Shown one piece after another: positions 13,712-19,624 of a stretch of DNA of 29,628 nucleotides. The translations under genes and the position numbers were made by a program. Numbering within the stretch: the stretch's first letter is position 1; each line of letters starts with the position of its first letter. The stretch covers positions 1 to 29,628 of the IMG/VR virus record IMGVR_UViG_3300010158_000243; one strand, 5' to 3'. The DNA comes from a virus. The notes below the pieces were generated by a model, which was given only the letters and a program-made list of their open reading frames with translations, did not search any database and was not told where the DNA came from.

Positions 13712-13810
13712 CAGCCGAATCTGTACAATTTTCAAAAAACCCCTAAATTGTACATATATTGTTCAAGCCATAACTAACTCAAAACTAGTTATTTAAACAA
13801 AAATCGGCTG
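13712..13810 (+). ncRNA. Possible three-stem structured RNA or leader
   Basis: In a 210-base gap without genes, three inverted repeats nest as a three-way junction. The closing stem is CAGCCGA (13712-13718) with TCGGCTG (13804-13810). Inside it, TGTACAATTT (13722-13731) pairs with AAATTGTACA (13745-13754), 10 perfect pairs, and ATAACTA (13770-13776) pairs with TAGTTAT (13786-13792). The structure ends 28 bases before the ATG at 13839. It may be a 5' leader element of the phosphoesterase mRNA, a small RNA, or a DNA site such as an origin. No known riboswitch class is recognised. Confidence 0.45.
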
Positions 13811-13838
13811 AAAATCTAACGTTTCACAAAAAATAAAA

Positions 13839-15326
13839 ATGACTAAATCCGAAATAATCAACCGTTGTATTCATTTGAAAAAAAGCAAAAGAGGCATTAA
13901 CTCTTTCCTTAACAGTCAGGGTTACAGTAAGGCAGAAAGCGTAGCTATCGAAGCTGAGGTCAAGAAGAAGCTAGTGAAGAACAAGGAATGTAAGCGTCCA
14001 GCTGAAGACTCTTCTGAAGAATGGGCAGGCATCCTCAAGTTCACAGACAAGTACAGCTATAACAAAGAAGACGATAAGTATGTAATCTATCTAAAGGCTG
14101 CTAGTAGCAATGTTGTGCTCACTGGTGATGTGGTCAGGGGCATCAAGGAGAACTACTCTAACTGGTGTGGTGAAGAACATTCGATCAATGACATCTGCCT
14201 AAACTACAAGATCCCCCGGAACTACATGATTGAGATCCTGAAAGTGTTGGGCATCACTCATGACTCAGAGCCTTGCACAGATGAGGAGATTGCTGAAAAG
14301 GGTGTGGATGTATTGGCTGACGATATTCTACAGAAGAAAAAGTTTCAGCTGCATCAAGAGTTCCAGAAGCGTAGCTGGAAGCAAACAGAAGAAGCTGCAG
14401 TAAAGTGGTTCAAGATGCAAGAGGGTGTATATAACCCGTTCACAAGTTTCCTGGCTTCATGGAATCCTCCAAAGCACACACCAATAAAATACACCGGCCC
14501 AGTTCAAAAGAAAAACAACAATAAAGCCCTCCTTGTAGGTCTATCAGATGTACATTACGGAGCAAAAACAACCAGCAATGAATCCTACAGAGCCAAAAGT
14601 TACAGCACGGAAGAAGCAACGAAATGCATCGAGAAGTATGCAGAAGATATTAAGCGGATCGTACAGGAAAGAAATTACGGATTTTCTGAGTGTGTACTTG
14701 CTTCCTTGGGCGATATTCTCCACACCACCGGGAGTGGGTACACTACAAAAGGAACTATGCTTGTACATGATTGCATCAAGGAAGAACAGTTCAATTTCGC
14801 CTTCGACAGCATCGTAAAGTTCATCGACAACCTGCTTTCTCTTTTTCCCAAGGTTAAGGTAAAGAGCGTTAAAGGTAACCACAACGATGTAGGGGACTAT
14901 ATCTTGTTCAAGGCTCTGGGAGCGTACTATAGAACAGACAAGCGAATCTGCTTCGATAACTTCCAAACCGATCATGGCTTGTTCAAGATCAACAACTGCT
15001 TGTTCGTGATCTCTCACGGCTACAGTGCAGAGTATAAAGGGAGGCTCCCAGCCTCTGGCAAGGCTAGAGAAAGCTACGTAGCCAATCTATTTCTAAGCAA
15101 ACCTGAAGCTCTTATTGGAGTAAGTCAGAAGGTTTTGATTACTGCAGATCAGCATCATCTTGAGATGCGGGAGTATGCAGAGTTCGAGCACTATATGCTC
15201 TCAACGACAGTTCGTGGAGACAAACACAGCGAAGCTATGGGTCTTAACAACATTGCCCGTCAGAGCTGTTTTGTGATTGATGAAACTGGTGTTAGAGAAA
15301 TAGTCTACTGCTATGGAAAGAGATAA
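13839..15326 (+). CDS. Metallophosphoesterase with N-terminal helix-turn-helix
   Basis: A 495-residue protein with a calcineurin-like metallophosphoesterase domain in the second half. Motifs in order: DVHYG (Asp237, His239), GDI (Gly291-Asp292), GNHND (Asn347, His348), ISHGY (His393) and ADQHH (His439, His440). The last motif departs from the usual GHxH, with Asp or Gln in place of the first His. Residues about 100-145 form a helix-turn-helix-like segment (SINDICLNYKIPRNYMIEIL). The substrate may be nucleic acid: a nuclease, or a phosphatase for RNA or DNA ends that would suit the phage's RNA ligase, are both possible. No ribosome site precedes the ATG. The stop overlaps the next gene by 14 bases. 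Confidence 0.85.
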   Translation: MTKSEIINRCIHLKKSKRGINSFLNSQGYSKAESVAIEAEVKKKLVKNKECKRPAEDSSEEWAGILKFTDKYSYNKEDDKYVIYLKAASSNVVLTGDVVRGIKENYSNWCGEEHSINDICLNYKIPRNYMIEILKVLGITHDSEPCTDEEIAEKGVDVLADDILQKKKFQLHQEFQKRSWKQTEEAAVKWFKMQEGVYNPFTSFLASWNPPKHTPIKYTGPVQKKNNNKALLVGLSDVHYGAKTTSNESYRAKSYSTEEATKCIEKYAEDIKRIVQERNYGFSECVLASLGDILHTTGSGYTTKGTMLVHDCIKEEQFNFAFDSIVKFIDNLLSLFPKVKVKSVKGNHNDVGDYILFKALGAYYRTDKRICFDNFQTDHGLFKINNCLFVISHGYSAEYKGRLPASGKARESYVANLFLSKPEALIGVSQKVLITADQHHLEMREYAEFEHYMLSTTVRGDKHSEAMGLNNIARQSCFVIDETGVREIVYCYGKR

Positions 15327-15669
15327 TTACGACGAGTTTATTGAAGACGATGAGACTGACATATATCAAGCTGCACGTAGATATACTGCTGAAGTAGAGA
15401 GACTTACAGATGTAATAAACCTAAACTATCCTTCTATAGCTGCGGGAGACATAGGTGCAAATACTGTGATTACCCCTTTCACGGTAAATAGCGGTTATTA
15501 CGCATCAGGAGCTCCGTCGATGTATAGTTCGGTTCAGTCGGTAGATGATATAGCTGAGTTAAAGAGAACACTTAGCTATATACAAGCTGAGGTTGCTGGT
15601 ATAAAAAAGATGCTGAGCAACACAGCAGAGAAGATAAACTCACTCGAACACAGAAAGATAACCCTATGA
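15313..15669 (+). CDS. Unknown 118-residue protein with C-terminal coil
   Basis: Starts inside the last codons of the phosphoesterase gene (ATG 15313) and ends with a four-base overlap with the next gene. The N-terminus is very acidic (NYDEFIEDDETDIYQAARR). The middle is rich in small and hydroxyl residues (GANTVITPFTVNSGYYASG). The C-terminal 45 residues form a coiled coil (AELKRTLSYIQAEVAGIKKM). Likely a small oligomeric protein; no family recognised. Confidence 0.75.
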   Translation: MERDNYDEFIEDDETDIYQAARRYTAEVERLTDVINLNYPSIAAGDIGANTVITPFTVNSGYYASGAPSMYSSVQSVDDIAELKRTLSYIQAEVAGIKKMLSNTAEKINSLEHRKITL

Positions 15670-16109
15670 TTAAGAACCAGCTCTGTTTGCTAATAGCTAT
15701 TGCTTGTGCATCTTCGACACTAGCAGGCTTGAATAAGAACGATGATGTTCCTGGTCACAAGCTTCAACTAAATCAGGAGCTTTATTTCACTGATAAGTTT
15801 GGAGTTGCATTGCCCGATCAGATCGCTAACGCTGCCCTTGGTAAGCTTGTAAAGATCTATAGAACTGATGGTTTTTGCTACGAGGGTAAGATCACTGATA
15901 TAGAAGAAGAAGAAGGAGTGTTTAAGGTATATGGAGATGTACTTAATCTAACAGGTGTACGTTTTGGCTTTGCTATGGCAAAAGGTGGTAAATTTGCTGG
16001 AGCAGTTCTTGATAAAGTGAACGACACTGTATACGTTCTGGAGTTCAGTGAAACTCACAAGGGCTTTGTGCTTGTTAGATCATATAAACACGGCAAGATT
16101 ACCTCGTAA
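15666..16109 (+). CDS. Secreted protein of unknown function
   Basis: A 147-residue protein with an N-terminal signal peptide (MIKNQLCLLIAIACASSTLA), cleavage expected after residue 20. The mature part is rich in beta strands (LGKLVKIYRTDGFCYEGKIT, then FKVYGDVLNLTGVRFGFAMA), resembling small barrel folds. It has no lipobox. It would be exported by the host Sec system to the periplasm. The start overlaps the upstream stop (ATGA). A promoter and tRNA gene follow. Confidence 0.75.
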   Translation: MIKNQLCLLIAIACASSTLAGLNKNDDVPGHKLQLNQELYFTDKFGVALPDQIANAALGKLVKIYRTDGFCYEGKITDIEEEEGVFKVYGDVLNLTGVRFGFAMAKGGKFAGAVLDKVNDTVYVLEFSETHKGFVLVRSYKHGKITS

Positions 16110-16126
16110 ACATAAGGGGTTATTTG

Positions 16127-16142
16127 TGGTATAATATATTGA
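16127..16142 (+). promoter_or_regulatory. Phage promoter, exact 16-base consensus
   Basis: TGGTATAATATATTGA, identical to 5358 and 20084. The predicted start at 16142 lies eight bases upstream of the tRNA-Ile gene, so the tRNA is near the 5' end of the transcript. AGGGGTTAT just upstream (16115-16123) is repeated inverted at 16279-16287. Confidence 0.8.
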
Positions 16143-16149
16143 AAGACAA

Positions 16150-16222
16150 GGGCCTGTAGCTCAATGGTTAGAGCAGGCAACTCATAATTGCTTGGTTGGC
16201 GGTTCGAATCCGTCCAGGCCCA
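16150..16222 (+). tRNA. tRNA with anticodon CAU, probably tRNA-Ile2
   Basis: A complete 73-base cloverleaf: acceptor GGGCCTG/CAGGCCC perfect, D stem GCTC/GAGC, anticodon loop CTCATAA, T stem GGCGG/CCGTC with one G-U. The anticodon is CAU. The arm AGGC-ACTCATAA-GCTTGGT closely follows the bacterial tRNA-Ile2 type, in which TilS converts C34 to lysidine so that it reads AUA. Elongator tRNA-Met is the alternative. The initiator features (mismatched first pair, three G-C pairs in the anticodon stem) are absent. CCA is not encoded. The last three acceptor bases also belong to the next hairpin. Confidence 0.92.
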
Positions 16223-16254
16223 CTTTCTTTTAAACAGCATTAAAAGAAAGTGGG
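16219..16254 (+). promoter_or_regulatory. Perfect 15-base-pair hairpin overlapping the tRNA 3' end
   Basis: CCCACTTTCTTTTAA (16219-16233) is the exact complement of TTAAAAGAAAGTGGG (16240-16254), with a six-base loop. The left arm starts in the tRNA acceptor strand, so the hairpin competes with the tRNA fold. It could steer 3' processing of the tRNA, act as a terminator without a strong T-run, or protect the cleaved end. Confidence 0.75.
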
Positions 16255-16289
16255 TTAGCTTAAATCTTTCAAAACGCCATAACCCCTAA

Positions 16290-16358
16290 ATGAAACCCAG
16301 CATATTTGTGATTGTATCAATCACGCATATTGTAGTTGTAGTTTGCTTGTTAAAATGA
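16290..16358 (+). CDS. 22-residue hydrophobic micro-protein
   Basis: ATG 16290 to TGA 16356-16358. The product is almost one membrane helix (SIFVIVSITHIVVVVCLL). Its stop shares bases with the ATG at 16355 (ATGA), so translation of the next membrane protein may be coupled to it. It may be a leader peptide or a real one-helix membrane peptide. Support is composition and overlap only. Confidence 0.4.
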   Translation: MKPSIFVIVSITHIVVVVCLLK

Positions 16359-16519
16359 AAACACTATTCTTTATTGGGTTCGCAGCAATGCTAGTCATCG
16401 ATTCATTGATGATTGGCTTCTGCGACATCAATTTACTAGAATCAATAGTTCTAGTTTCGGTAGCTGCAGCATCCGTAAAGGGAATGTTGATGGCTTTAGA
16501 TGCATCTGTAGAAATCTAA
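16355..16519 (+). CDS. 54-residue membrane protein
   Basis: Starts in the ATGA overlap with the 22-residue ORF and ends one base before the next ATG (TAATATG at 16517-16523). Two hydrophobic stretches are visible, KTLFFIGFAAMLVIDSLMIG and LESIVLVSVAAASVKGMLMA, so it should be an inner-membrane protein with a short loop. No family is recognised. Two-helix micro-proteins next to tRNA and other small genes are typical of phage accessory regions. Confidence 0.6.
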   Translation: MKTLFFIGFAAMLVIDSLMIGFCDINLLESIVLVSVAAASVKGMLMALDASVEI

Positions 16520-16520
16520 T

Positions 16521-16964
16521 ATGAGAAAGACTCTTTTCCAAATACAGTCCAACAGCCTAGTGTTGGGTGAGTACGGCGATAAGATTGAAGCTCTTAAAGC
16601 TTTAAAAGAGGCTCCTTTTGGGGTGCTTCGAGAAGTGTTTGAGGCGCCCCTGAAGGGAATCCCTGACACTCTCTTCATAAAAGAGTGGCAAGATCAGATG
16701 ACAACTGCCCTCAAAGAGTTTGAAAATAAGCTCAAAGAAGTTTATGTCGGTAGGGTTGTGTCTTATCATAATCTTGTGACAGAAGAAGAGCACGAACCAG
16801 AACTGATAAACGGACTGGTGATAAGCTTCTATACGGAACAGGACTTGGAGGACGAAAGGATCGACATGGGAGTGGCGATGGATGTATCGCTATTTTATGG
16901 TGATGGTGTAGAGTGTATGTTAATAGCCCTGAAAGATATGCAGTACATCTCTTTTGAAGACTAG
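16521..16964 (+). CDS. Unknown 147-residue acidic protein
   Basis: Joined to the previous gene by TAATATG. The product has a helical N-terminal half (GDKIEALKALKEAPFGVLRE, then WQDQMTTALKEFENKLKEVY) and a strand-rich, acidic C-terminal half (ELINGLVISFYTEQDLEDER and DVSLFYGDGVECMLIALKDM). Cytoplasmic, no motif recognised. The stop lies two bases before an eight-base repeat that flanks the tRNA-Arg gene. Confidence 0.75.
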   Translation: MRKTLFQIQSNSLVLGEYGDKIEALKALKEAPFGVLREVFEAPLKGIPDTLFIKEWQDQMTTALKEFENKLKEVYVGRVVSYHNLVTEEEHEPELINGLVISFYTEQDLEDERIDMGVAMDVSLFYGDGVECMLIALKDMQYISFED

Positions 16965-16972
16965 CTTTCAAC

Positions 16973-17049
16973 GCACCAGTAGCTCAGCTGGATAGAGCAA
17001 CGGATTTCTAATCCGTTGGTCGCAGGTTCGAATCCTGCCTGGTGCACCA
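16973..17049 (+). tRNA. tRNA-Arg (anticodon UCU)
   Basis: A complete cloverleaf of 77 bases including an encoded CCA end: acceptor GCACCAG/CTGGTGC, D stem GCTC/GAGC, anticodon stem ACGGA/TCCGT with loop TTTCTAA, T arm GCAGG-TTCGAAT-CCTGC. The anticodon UCU reads AGA and AGG, both common in this A/T-rich genome. It has the typical bacterial tRNA-Arg(UCU) look. The gene is flanked on both sides, with no spacing, by the direct repeat CTTTCAAC. Confidence 0.95.
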
Positions 17050-17067
17050 CTTTCAACTGTAAAGAAA

Positions 17068-17268
17068 ATGAATGTGAAATACACGCTATTTATGGCCGTC
17101 CTCATCGGGGCGGCTTTTTTGTTGGTTCTACTCATACCATTCACACTGGTGTGGGCGCTAAATACGTTGCTGGGTACAACCACAGCATACTCGTTACAGA
17201 GTTGGCTGGCATCGATCTTTGTGATCCTGCTAGCCAAGGTTAGTATCAAGTATATCAAAAGTGAATAA
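17068..17268 (+). CDS. 66-residue membrane protein
   Basis: Two hydrophobic helices, LFMAVLIGAAFLLVLLIPFT and SWLASIFVILLAKVSI, with a short loop (NTLLGTTTAYSLQ) and a basic C-terminus (KYIKSE). Likely an inner-membrane protein; holin-like in size but not near the lysis genes. It lies 18 bases after the tRNA-Arg gene and overlaps the next gene by eight bases. Confidence 0.68.
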   Translation: MNVKYTLFMAVLIGAAFLLVLLIPFTLVWALNTLLGTTTAYSLQSWLASIFVILLAKVSIKYIKSE

Positions 17269-17950
17269 CCCAGAAAAAGTGATCTCGAGTGAGTTTAAAA
17301 TTCATTCGCACGCAATCATCAATAAAGTATTGTTCAACTGGGTTGAAGCTCAGATGAATGATTGGAATGACTGTAGGGTGGTTACAATGCCATCCATCAG
17401 TGGAAGACAAGAAAATCTTCTGGTCGACTATGTGAGTAAAATCATGATGGAAGACACTTGTGGATATATGCGAGGATCGTGTAAGCTTCTAACCTTCGAC
17501 AACAGGGTGGAAGCAACTGAAACAAATATTCAGCCGCAAAAGATAGTGTGGAATCATTACAAGTGTACTGACATCTTTCGTAAGATGTTAAAACTTGCTC
17601 TTGATTCAAGACCTACCGCAGCATGGTTCGACATGCCTGGAGCTCTAATCGAGAAAACTCGAAAAGGGATGCAGGAAATAGTAAGGAGTCAATTTGCAGA
17701 CAACAGTTTGCTTTTTGTTACGCTTGCTATAGACGGACCAATGCGTAATTTTGATGAAGACAACCATGCTCGAAAGTTCTATGATTGCTTCAAACGCAGT
17801 AGAAGCAGGCAGTTTGCAACAGAGTTGTTGCTCGCTGAATTAATCCAAGACACTGGTAAAAAAGCCAATCAGTGTATGGAGTCTTACGTGTACAAGCATG
17901 GAAGAAGCACCTTTGGCTTATTTGGCTTTGAAGTGAAAACATTAAATTAA
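17261..17950 (+). CDS. Unknown 229-residue protein, possible Rossmann-like fold
   Basis: Starts at GTG 17261, overlapping the previous stop by eight bases. The first half is helical and Trp-rich (NKVLFNWVEAQMNDWND). The middle reads GSCKLLTFDNRVEATETN, then RPTAAWFDMPGALIEKTRKG and NSLLFVTLAIDGPMRNF. The order of a Phe-Asp strand end, a FDMPG strand-turn and a late LFVTLA strand resembles the C-terminal strands of class I methyltransferase-like proteins, but no SAM-binding GxGxG is present. Function is open; a methyltransferase relative is only a guess. Confidence 0.75.
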   Translation: MNNPEKVISSEFKIHSHAIINKVLFNWVEAQMNDWNDCRVVTMPSISGRQENLLVDYVSKIMMEDTCGYMRGSCKLLTFDNRVEATETNIQPQKIVWNHYKCTDIFRKMLKLALDSRPTAAWFDMPGALIEKTRKGMQEIVRSQFADNSLLFVTLAIDGPMRNFDEDNHARKFYDCFKRSRSRQFATELLLAELIQDTGKKANQCMESYVYKHGRSTFGLFGFEVKTLN

Positions 17951-17957
17951 ATTAATT

Positions 17958-18218
17958 ATGAAAACATTAGCATTAGTAGCGGCTCTAGCCGCAGGTATGG
18001 TAGCAGGTTTTGGTATTGCCAAACCAAAACACCACAAAGCGGAGATGAGTTTCACATTCCCTGTGGACCAAGTACTTAACGTTAGGTACGCTTCAAGTCA
18101 AGACGGAGAAGTTGAGAGCTGGATTCACTGCGGTTTATGCAAGCAGGGAGTTATAAGAAAAGAAGACGGTAAGTGTTCATATTGTGGAAAAAGTACAGAT
18201 GAACAACCAAAAAATTAA
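17958..18218 (+). CDS. Membrane-anchored or secreted zinc-ribbon protein
   Basis: An 86-residue protein with an N-terminal hydrophobic segment (MKTLALVAALAAGMVAGFGI) that is either a signal peptide or a membrane anchor. The C-terminal 40 residues carry a four-Cys zinc ribbon: CGLC, 13 residues, then CSYC. A periplasmic or membrane-tethered zinc ribbon is unusual; if it is an N-in anchor the ribbon would be outside the cytoplasm. The last 20 bases overlap the next small gene in another frame. No specific family recognised. Confidence 0.72.
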   Translation: MKTLALVAALAAGMVAGFGIAKPKHHKAEMSFTFPVDQVLNVRYASSQDGEVESWIHCGLCKQGVIRKEDGKCSYCGKSTDEQPKN

Positions 18219-18300
18219 ACTAATAGTAATTGGAGCCACAGCCCTCATCGGTTGCCTGCTAGCAATATTCGATAAACGAAATGAATCTAAGAATAGATAA
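18199..18300 (+). CDS. 33-residue membrane or lipoprotein micro-protein
   Basis: A small gene that overlaps the zinc-ribbon gene by 20 bases and the next gene by 20 bases. The product is MNNQKIKLIVIGATALIGC followed by LLAIFDKRNESKNR. LIGC at residues 16-19 fits a lipobox, so this could be a very short lipoprotein; otherwise it is a single membrane helix with a basic tail. The three overlapping frames, each with a hydrophobic helix, recall overlapping spanin genes. Confidence 0.5.
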   Translation: MNNQKIKLIVIGATALIGCLLAIFDKRNESKNR

Positions 18301-18562
18301 GGAAACAACGACAGGAGTATTGTCGTTGGCTTTATTGCTTCATGTGGTAGTCTTTTCAATTCTATTAATTGGAGAGAAAAGGCTAGAGCGTAAGCTTGTA
18401 GATGAAAACTCTAATCTCTGGAACGAAGTCATGAGTAAGACAACTTCCGGGATAAGGACACAGGGAGAAATCCTGAGTCTGAAAAGAGAACTTGAAGAAC
18501 TAAAGGGTCGTTCATTTGATCCTGCAGTTCTAACACCCACAGAGGCTAGAAAAAAGAGCTAG
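18281..18562 (+). CDS. 93-residue one-helix membrane protein with coiled coil
   Basis: An N-terminal helix (GVLSLALLLHVVVFSILLIG) is followed by a charged coiled coil (EKRLERKLVDENSNLWNE, then GEILSLKRELEELKGRS) and a short basic tail. This is the layout of an inner-membrane spanin (N-terminal anchor, periplasmic coil) and it overlaps a possible micro-lipoprotein gene. Since a lysis cassette with its own lipoprotein exists at 7358-9155, another coiled-coil membrane role is just as likely. A terminator follows 16 bases after the stop. Confidence 0.68.
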   Translation: MNLRIDKETTTGVLSLALLLHVVVFSILLIGEKRLERKLVDENSNLWNEVMSKTTSGIRTQGEILSLKRELEELKGRSFDPAVLTPTEARKKS

Positions 18563-18577
18563 CTTGGTATTAAGATT

Positions 18578-18616
18578 AGACCCATATGCCTTAGCTGGTG
18601 TATGGGTCTTTTTTTT
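18578..18616 (+). terminator. Intrinsic terminator with AGC tail
   Basis: AGACCCATA pairs with TATGGGTCT, nine perfect pairs, followed by eight T and then AGC. It closes the 16127-18562 transcription unit. Confidence 0.9.
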
Positions 18617-18634
18617 AGCTTTTGGTCCTTTGTA

Positions 18635-18712
18635 CCCCCCCCCTCTAAAAACACTATTATCATGGGATAATATATTGAATCACAACCACCAAAAGCATAG
18701 CTCTTGGGATTC
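18635..18712 (+). promoter_or_regulatory. C9 tract, promoter and leader hairpin
   Basis: A run of nine C (18635-18643) lies 22 bases upstream of TGGGATAATATATTGA (18663-18678), which differs from the 16-base consensus at one base, in the -10 hexamer. The predicted leader folds from the first bases: GAATC (18677-18681) pairs with GATTC (18708-18712) and CCAAAAG with CTCTTGG inside it, one mismatch. It drives the genes at 18744 and 19024. Confidence 0.7.
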
Positions 18713-18743
18713 ATTGTCAGTTAACACCTAAAAAACAAACATC

Positions 18744-19001
18744 ATGAAAGTAATATTATTCGCAATCTTTGCAGGAGCTATTTGGTTTCTGACCATGGTA
18801 AACAAAGAGCTCATCACCATGGCAGATGCTAGAGCAGCTGAAGTCGTAGAAAATACGATCAAAGTAGAAAAGCTAAAGCAGGATATGCTTACGCTCGAAA
18901 GCGAGCGTAAACACATTCTCCAAGCTACCGCGTGGTATGACACCACAAAGGATAAAGTAGTGTCGGTTAAACAAAAAGTCACAGGTATCTTCAGCAAGTA
19001 A
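18744..19001 (+). CDS. 85-residue one-helix membrane protein with coiled coil
   Basis: An N-terminal hydrophobic helix (VILFAIFAGAIWFLTMV) is followed by a coiled coil (VVENTIKVEKLKQDMLTLES) and a basic end (VSVKQKVTGIFSK). Topology is that of a type II membrane protein with an external coil or a membrane-anchored cytoplasmic coil. The gene contains a nine-base-pair hairpin with an AAAG loop (18889-18910). It resembles the 18281 product in design but not clearly in sequence. Function unknown. Confidence 0.72.
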   Translation: MKVILFAIFAGAIWFLTMVNKELITMADARAAEVVENTIKVEKLKQDMLTLESERKHILQATAWYDTTKDKVVSVKQKVTGIFSK

Positions 19002-19023
19002 TTTGGTAATAGATAATACACAC

Positions 19024-19434
19024 ATGAAAGCAACAATCATCATTTGCGAGTCAGACAGTCTCACCGAAGAAGTGATCAAAGATGCAGCTCAAAAAGCTGC
19101 AGAGTTTATCAGCAAGGAAGGGCAGACACAAGCAGCTCAAGAGTTAGAGTCTGTTAAGACAGAAATCCGCGATTTTACGCGGATAGCTGACGAGAAATAC
19201 AATGAGTGTGAGGGGCTAAGAGAAACCAAACAGCTCCTTGCGGCAGAAGTTCAATTGCTAGAGCTTAGGAAAGCTCTACTCGAACAAGAAGCGAAGGTTG
19301 CGAAGCTAAAGCCTAAACAGCCTTCGCGGGTTGGGCGGGCCTTCCAGGCTCTAGGCAAGCATATCGCTGATAGTGCAAAGAGCATGTCTTTAGCGGGTTG
19401 GAGAAAGAACCTAGGGTTAAGCAGCCAAGCCTAG
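19024..19434 (+). CDS. Unknown 136-residue helical protein
   Basis: The start is ATG 19024 (MKATIIICESDSLTEE); an in-frame TTG at 19003 is less likely. After an N-terminal strand the protein is a long charged helix (EVIKDAAQKAAEFISKEGQT, then ETKQLLAAEVQLLELRKALL), ending in a basic, Pro/Gly-containing tail (KPKQPSRVGRAFQALGKHI). It may be a coiled-coil oligomer that binds nucleic acid or membrane, but no family is recognised. Second gene of its unit; a terminator follows nine bases after the stop. Confidence 0.72.
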   Translation: MKATIIICESDSLTEEVIKDAAQKAAEFISKEGQTQAAQELESVKTEIRDFTRIADEKYNECEGLRETKQLLAAEVQLLELRKALLEQEAKVAKLKPKQPSRVGRAFQALGKHIADSAKSMSLAGWRKNLGLSSQA

Positions 19435-19442
19435 TTAGTATT

Positions 19443-19509
19443 AAAAAAGATTCCAAGGTTCAATCCCTTAAACAGACTCTCCCTCTGGGAGGGTCTGGAA
19501 TCTTTTTTT
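19443..19509 (+). terminator. Large intrinsic terminator with AGC tail
   Basis: AAAAAAGATTCCA pairs with TGGAATCTTTTTT; inside it AGACTCTCCC pairs with GGGAGGGTCT with one G-U. Seven T are followed by AGC. It closes the 18663-19434 unit. Confidence 0.9.
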
Positions 19510-19520
19510 AGCCCCTGGTA

Positions 19521-19582
19521 CCCCCCCACCATAAAACATATGTACTCTGGTATAGTATTTTGAAACCCGGGCTTTATAGCCC
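19521..19582 (+). promoter_or_regulatory. C7 tract, variant promoter and leader hairpin
   Basis: A run of seven C (19521-19527) lies 23 bases upstream of the -10 of TGGTATAGTATTTTGA (19548-19563), which differs from the consensus at two bases. A short hairpin, GGGCT-TTAT-AGCCC (19569-19582), begins about six bases after the predicted start. It should drive the 19625 and 19733 genes. Confidence 0.65.
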
Positions 19583-19599
19583 ACAACCAATTGAATAAT

Positions 19600-19615
19600 G
19601 CAACTTGGTAACCAA
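19600..19615 (+). repeat. Direct repeat with palindrome, first copy
   Basis: GCAACTTGGTAACCAA, repeated exactly at 19712-19727. Each copy contains the palindrome TTGGTAACCAA and lies 4 to 9 bases upstream of an ATGAAAGTA start. It may be a translation-control or protein-binding element. Confidence 0.75.
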
Positions 19616-19624
19616 CAAAAACAT

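Noticed and set aside
14544-15017. 157-codon minus-strand frame inside the phosphoesterase gene
   Set aside because: The plus frame carries intact catalytic motifs, and the minus frame resembles no family and lacks a promoter.
19162-19184. ATCCGCG/CGCGGAT hairpin inside the 19024 gene
   Set aside because: Only seven pairs inside a coding region with no T-run; too weak to call a separate element.
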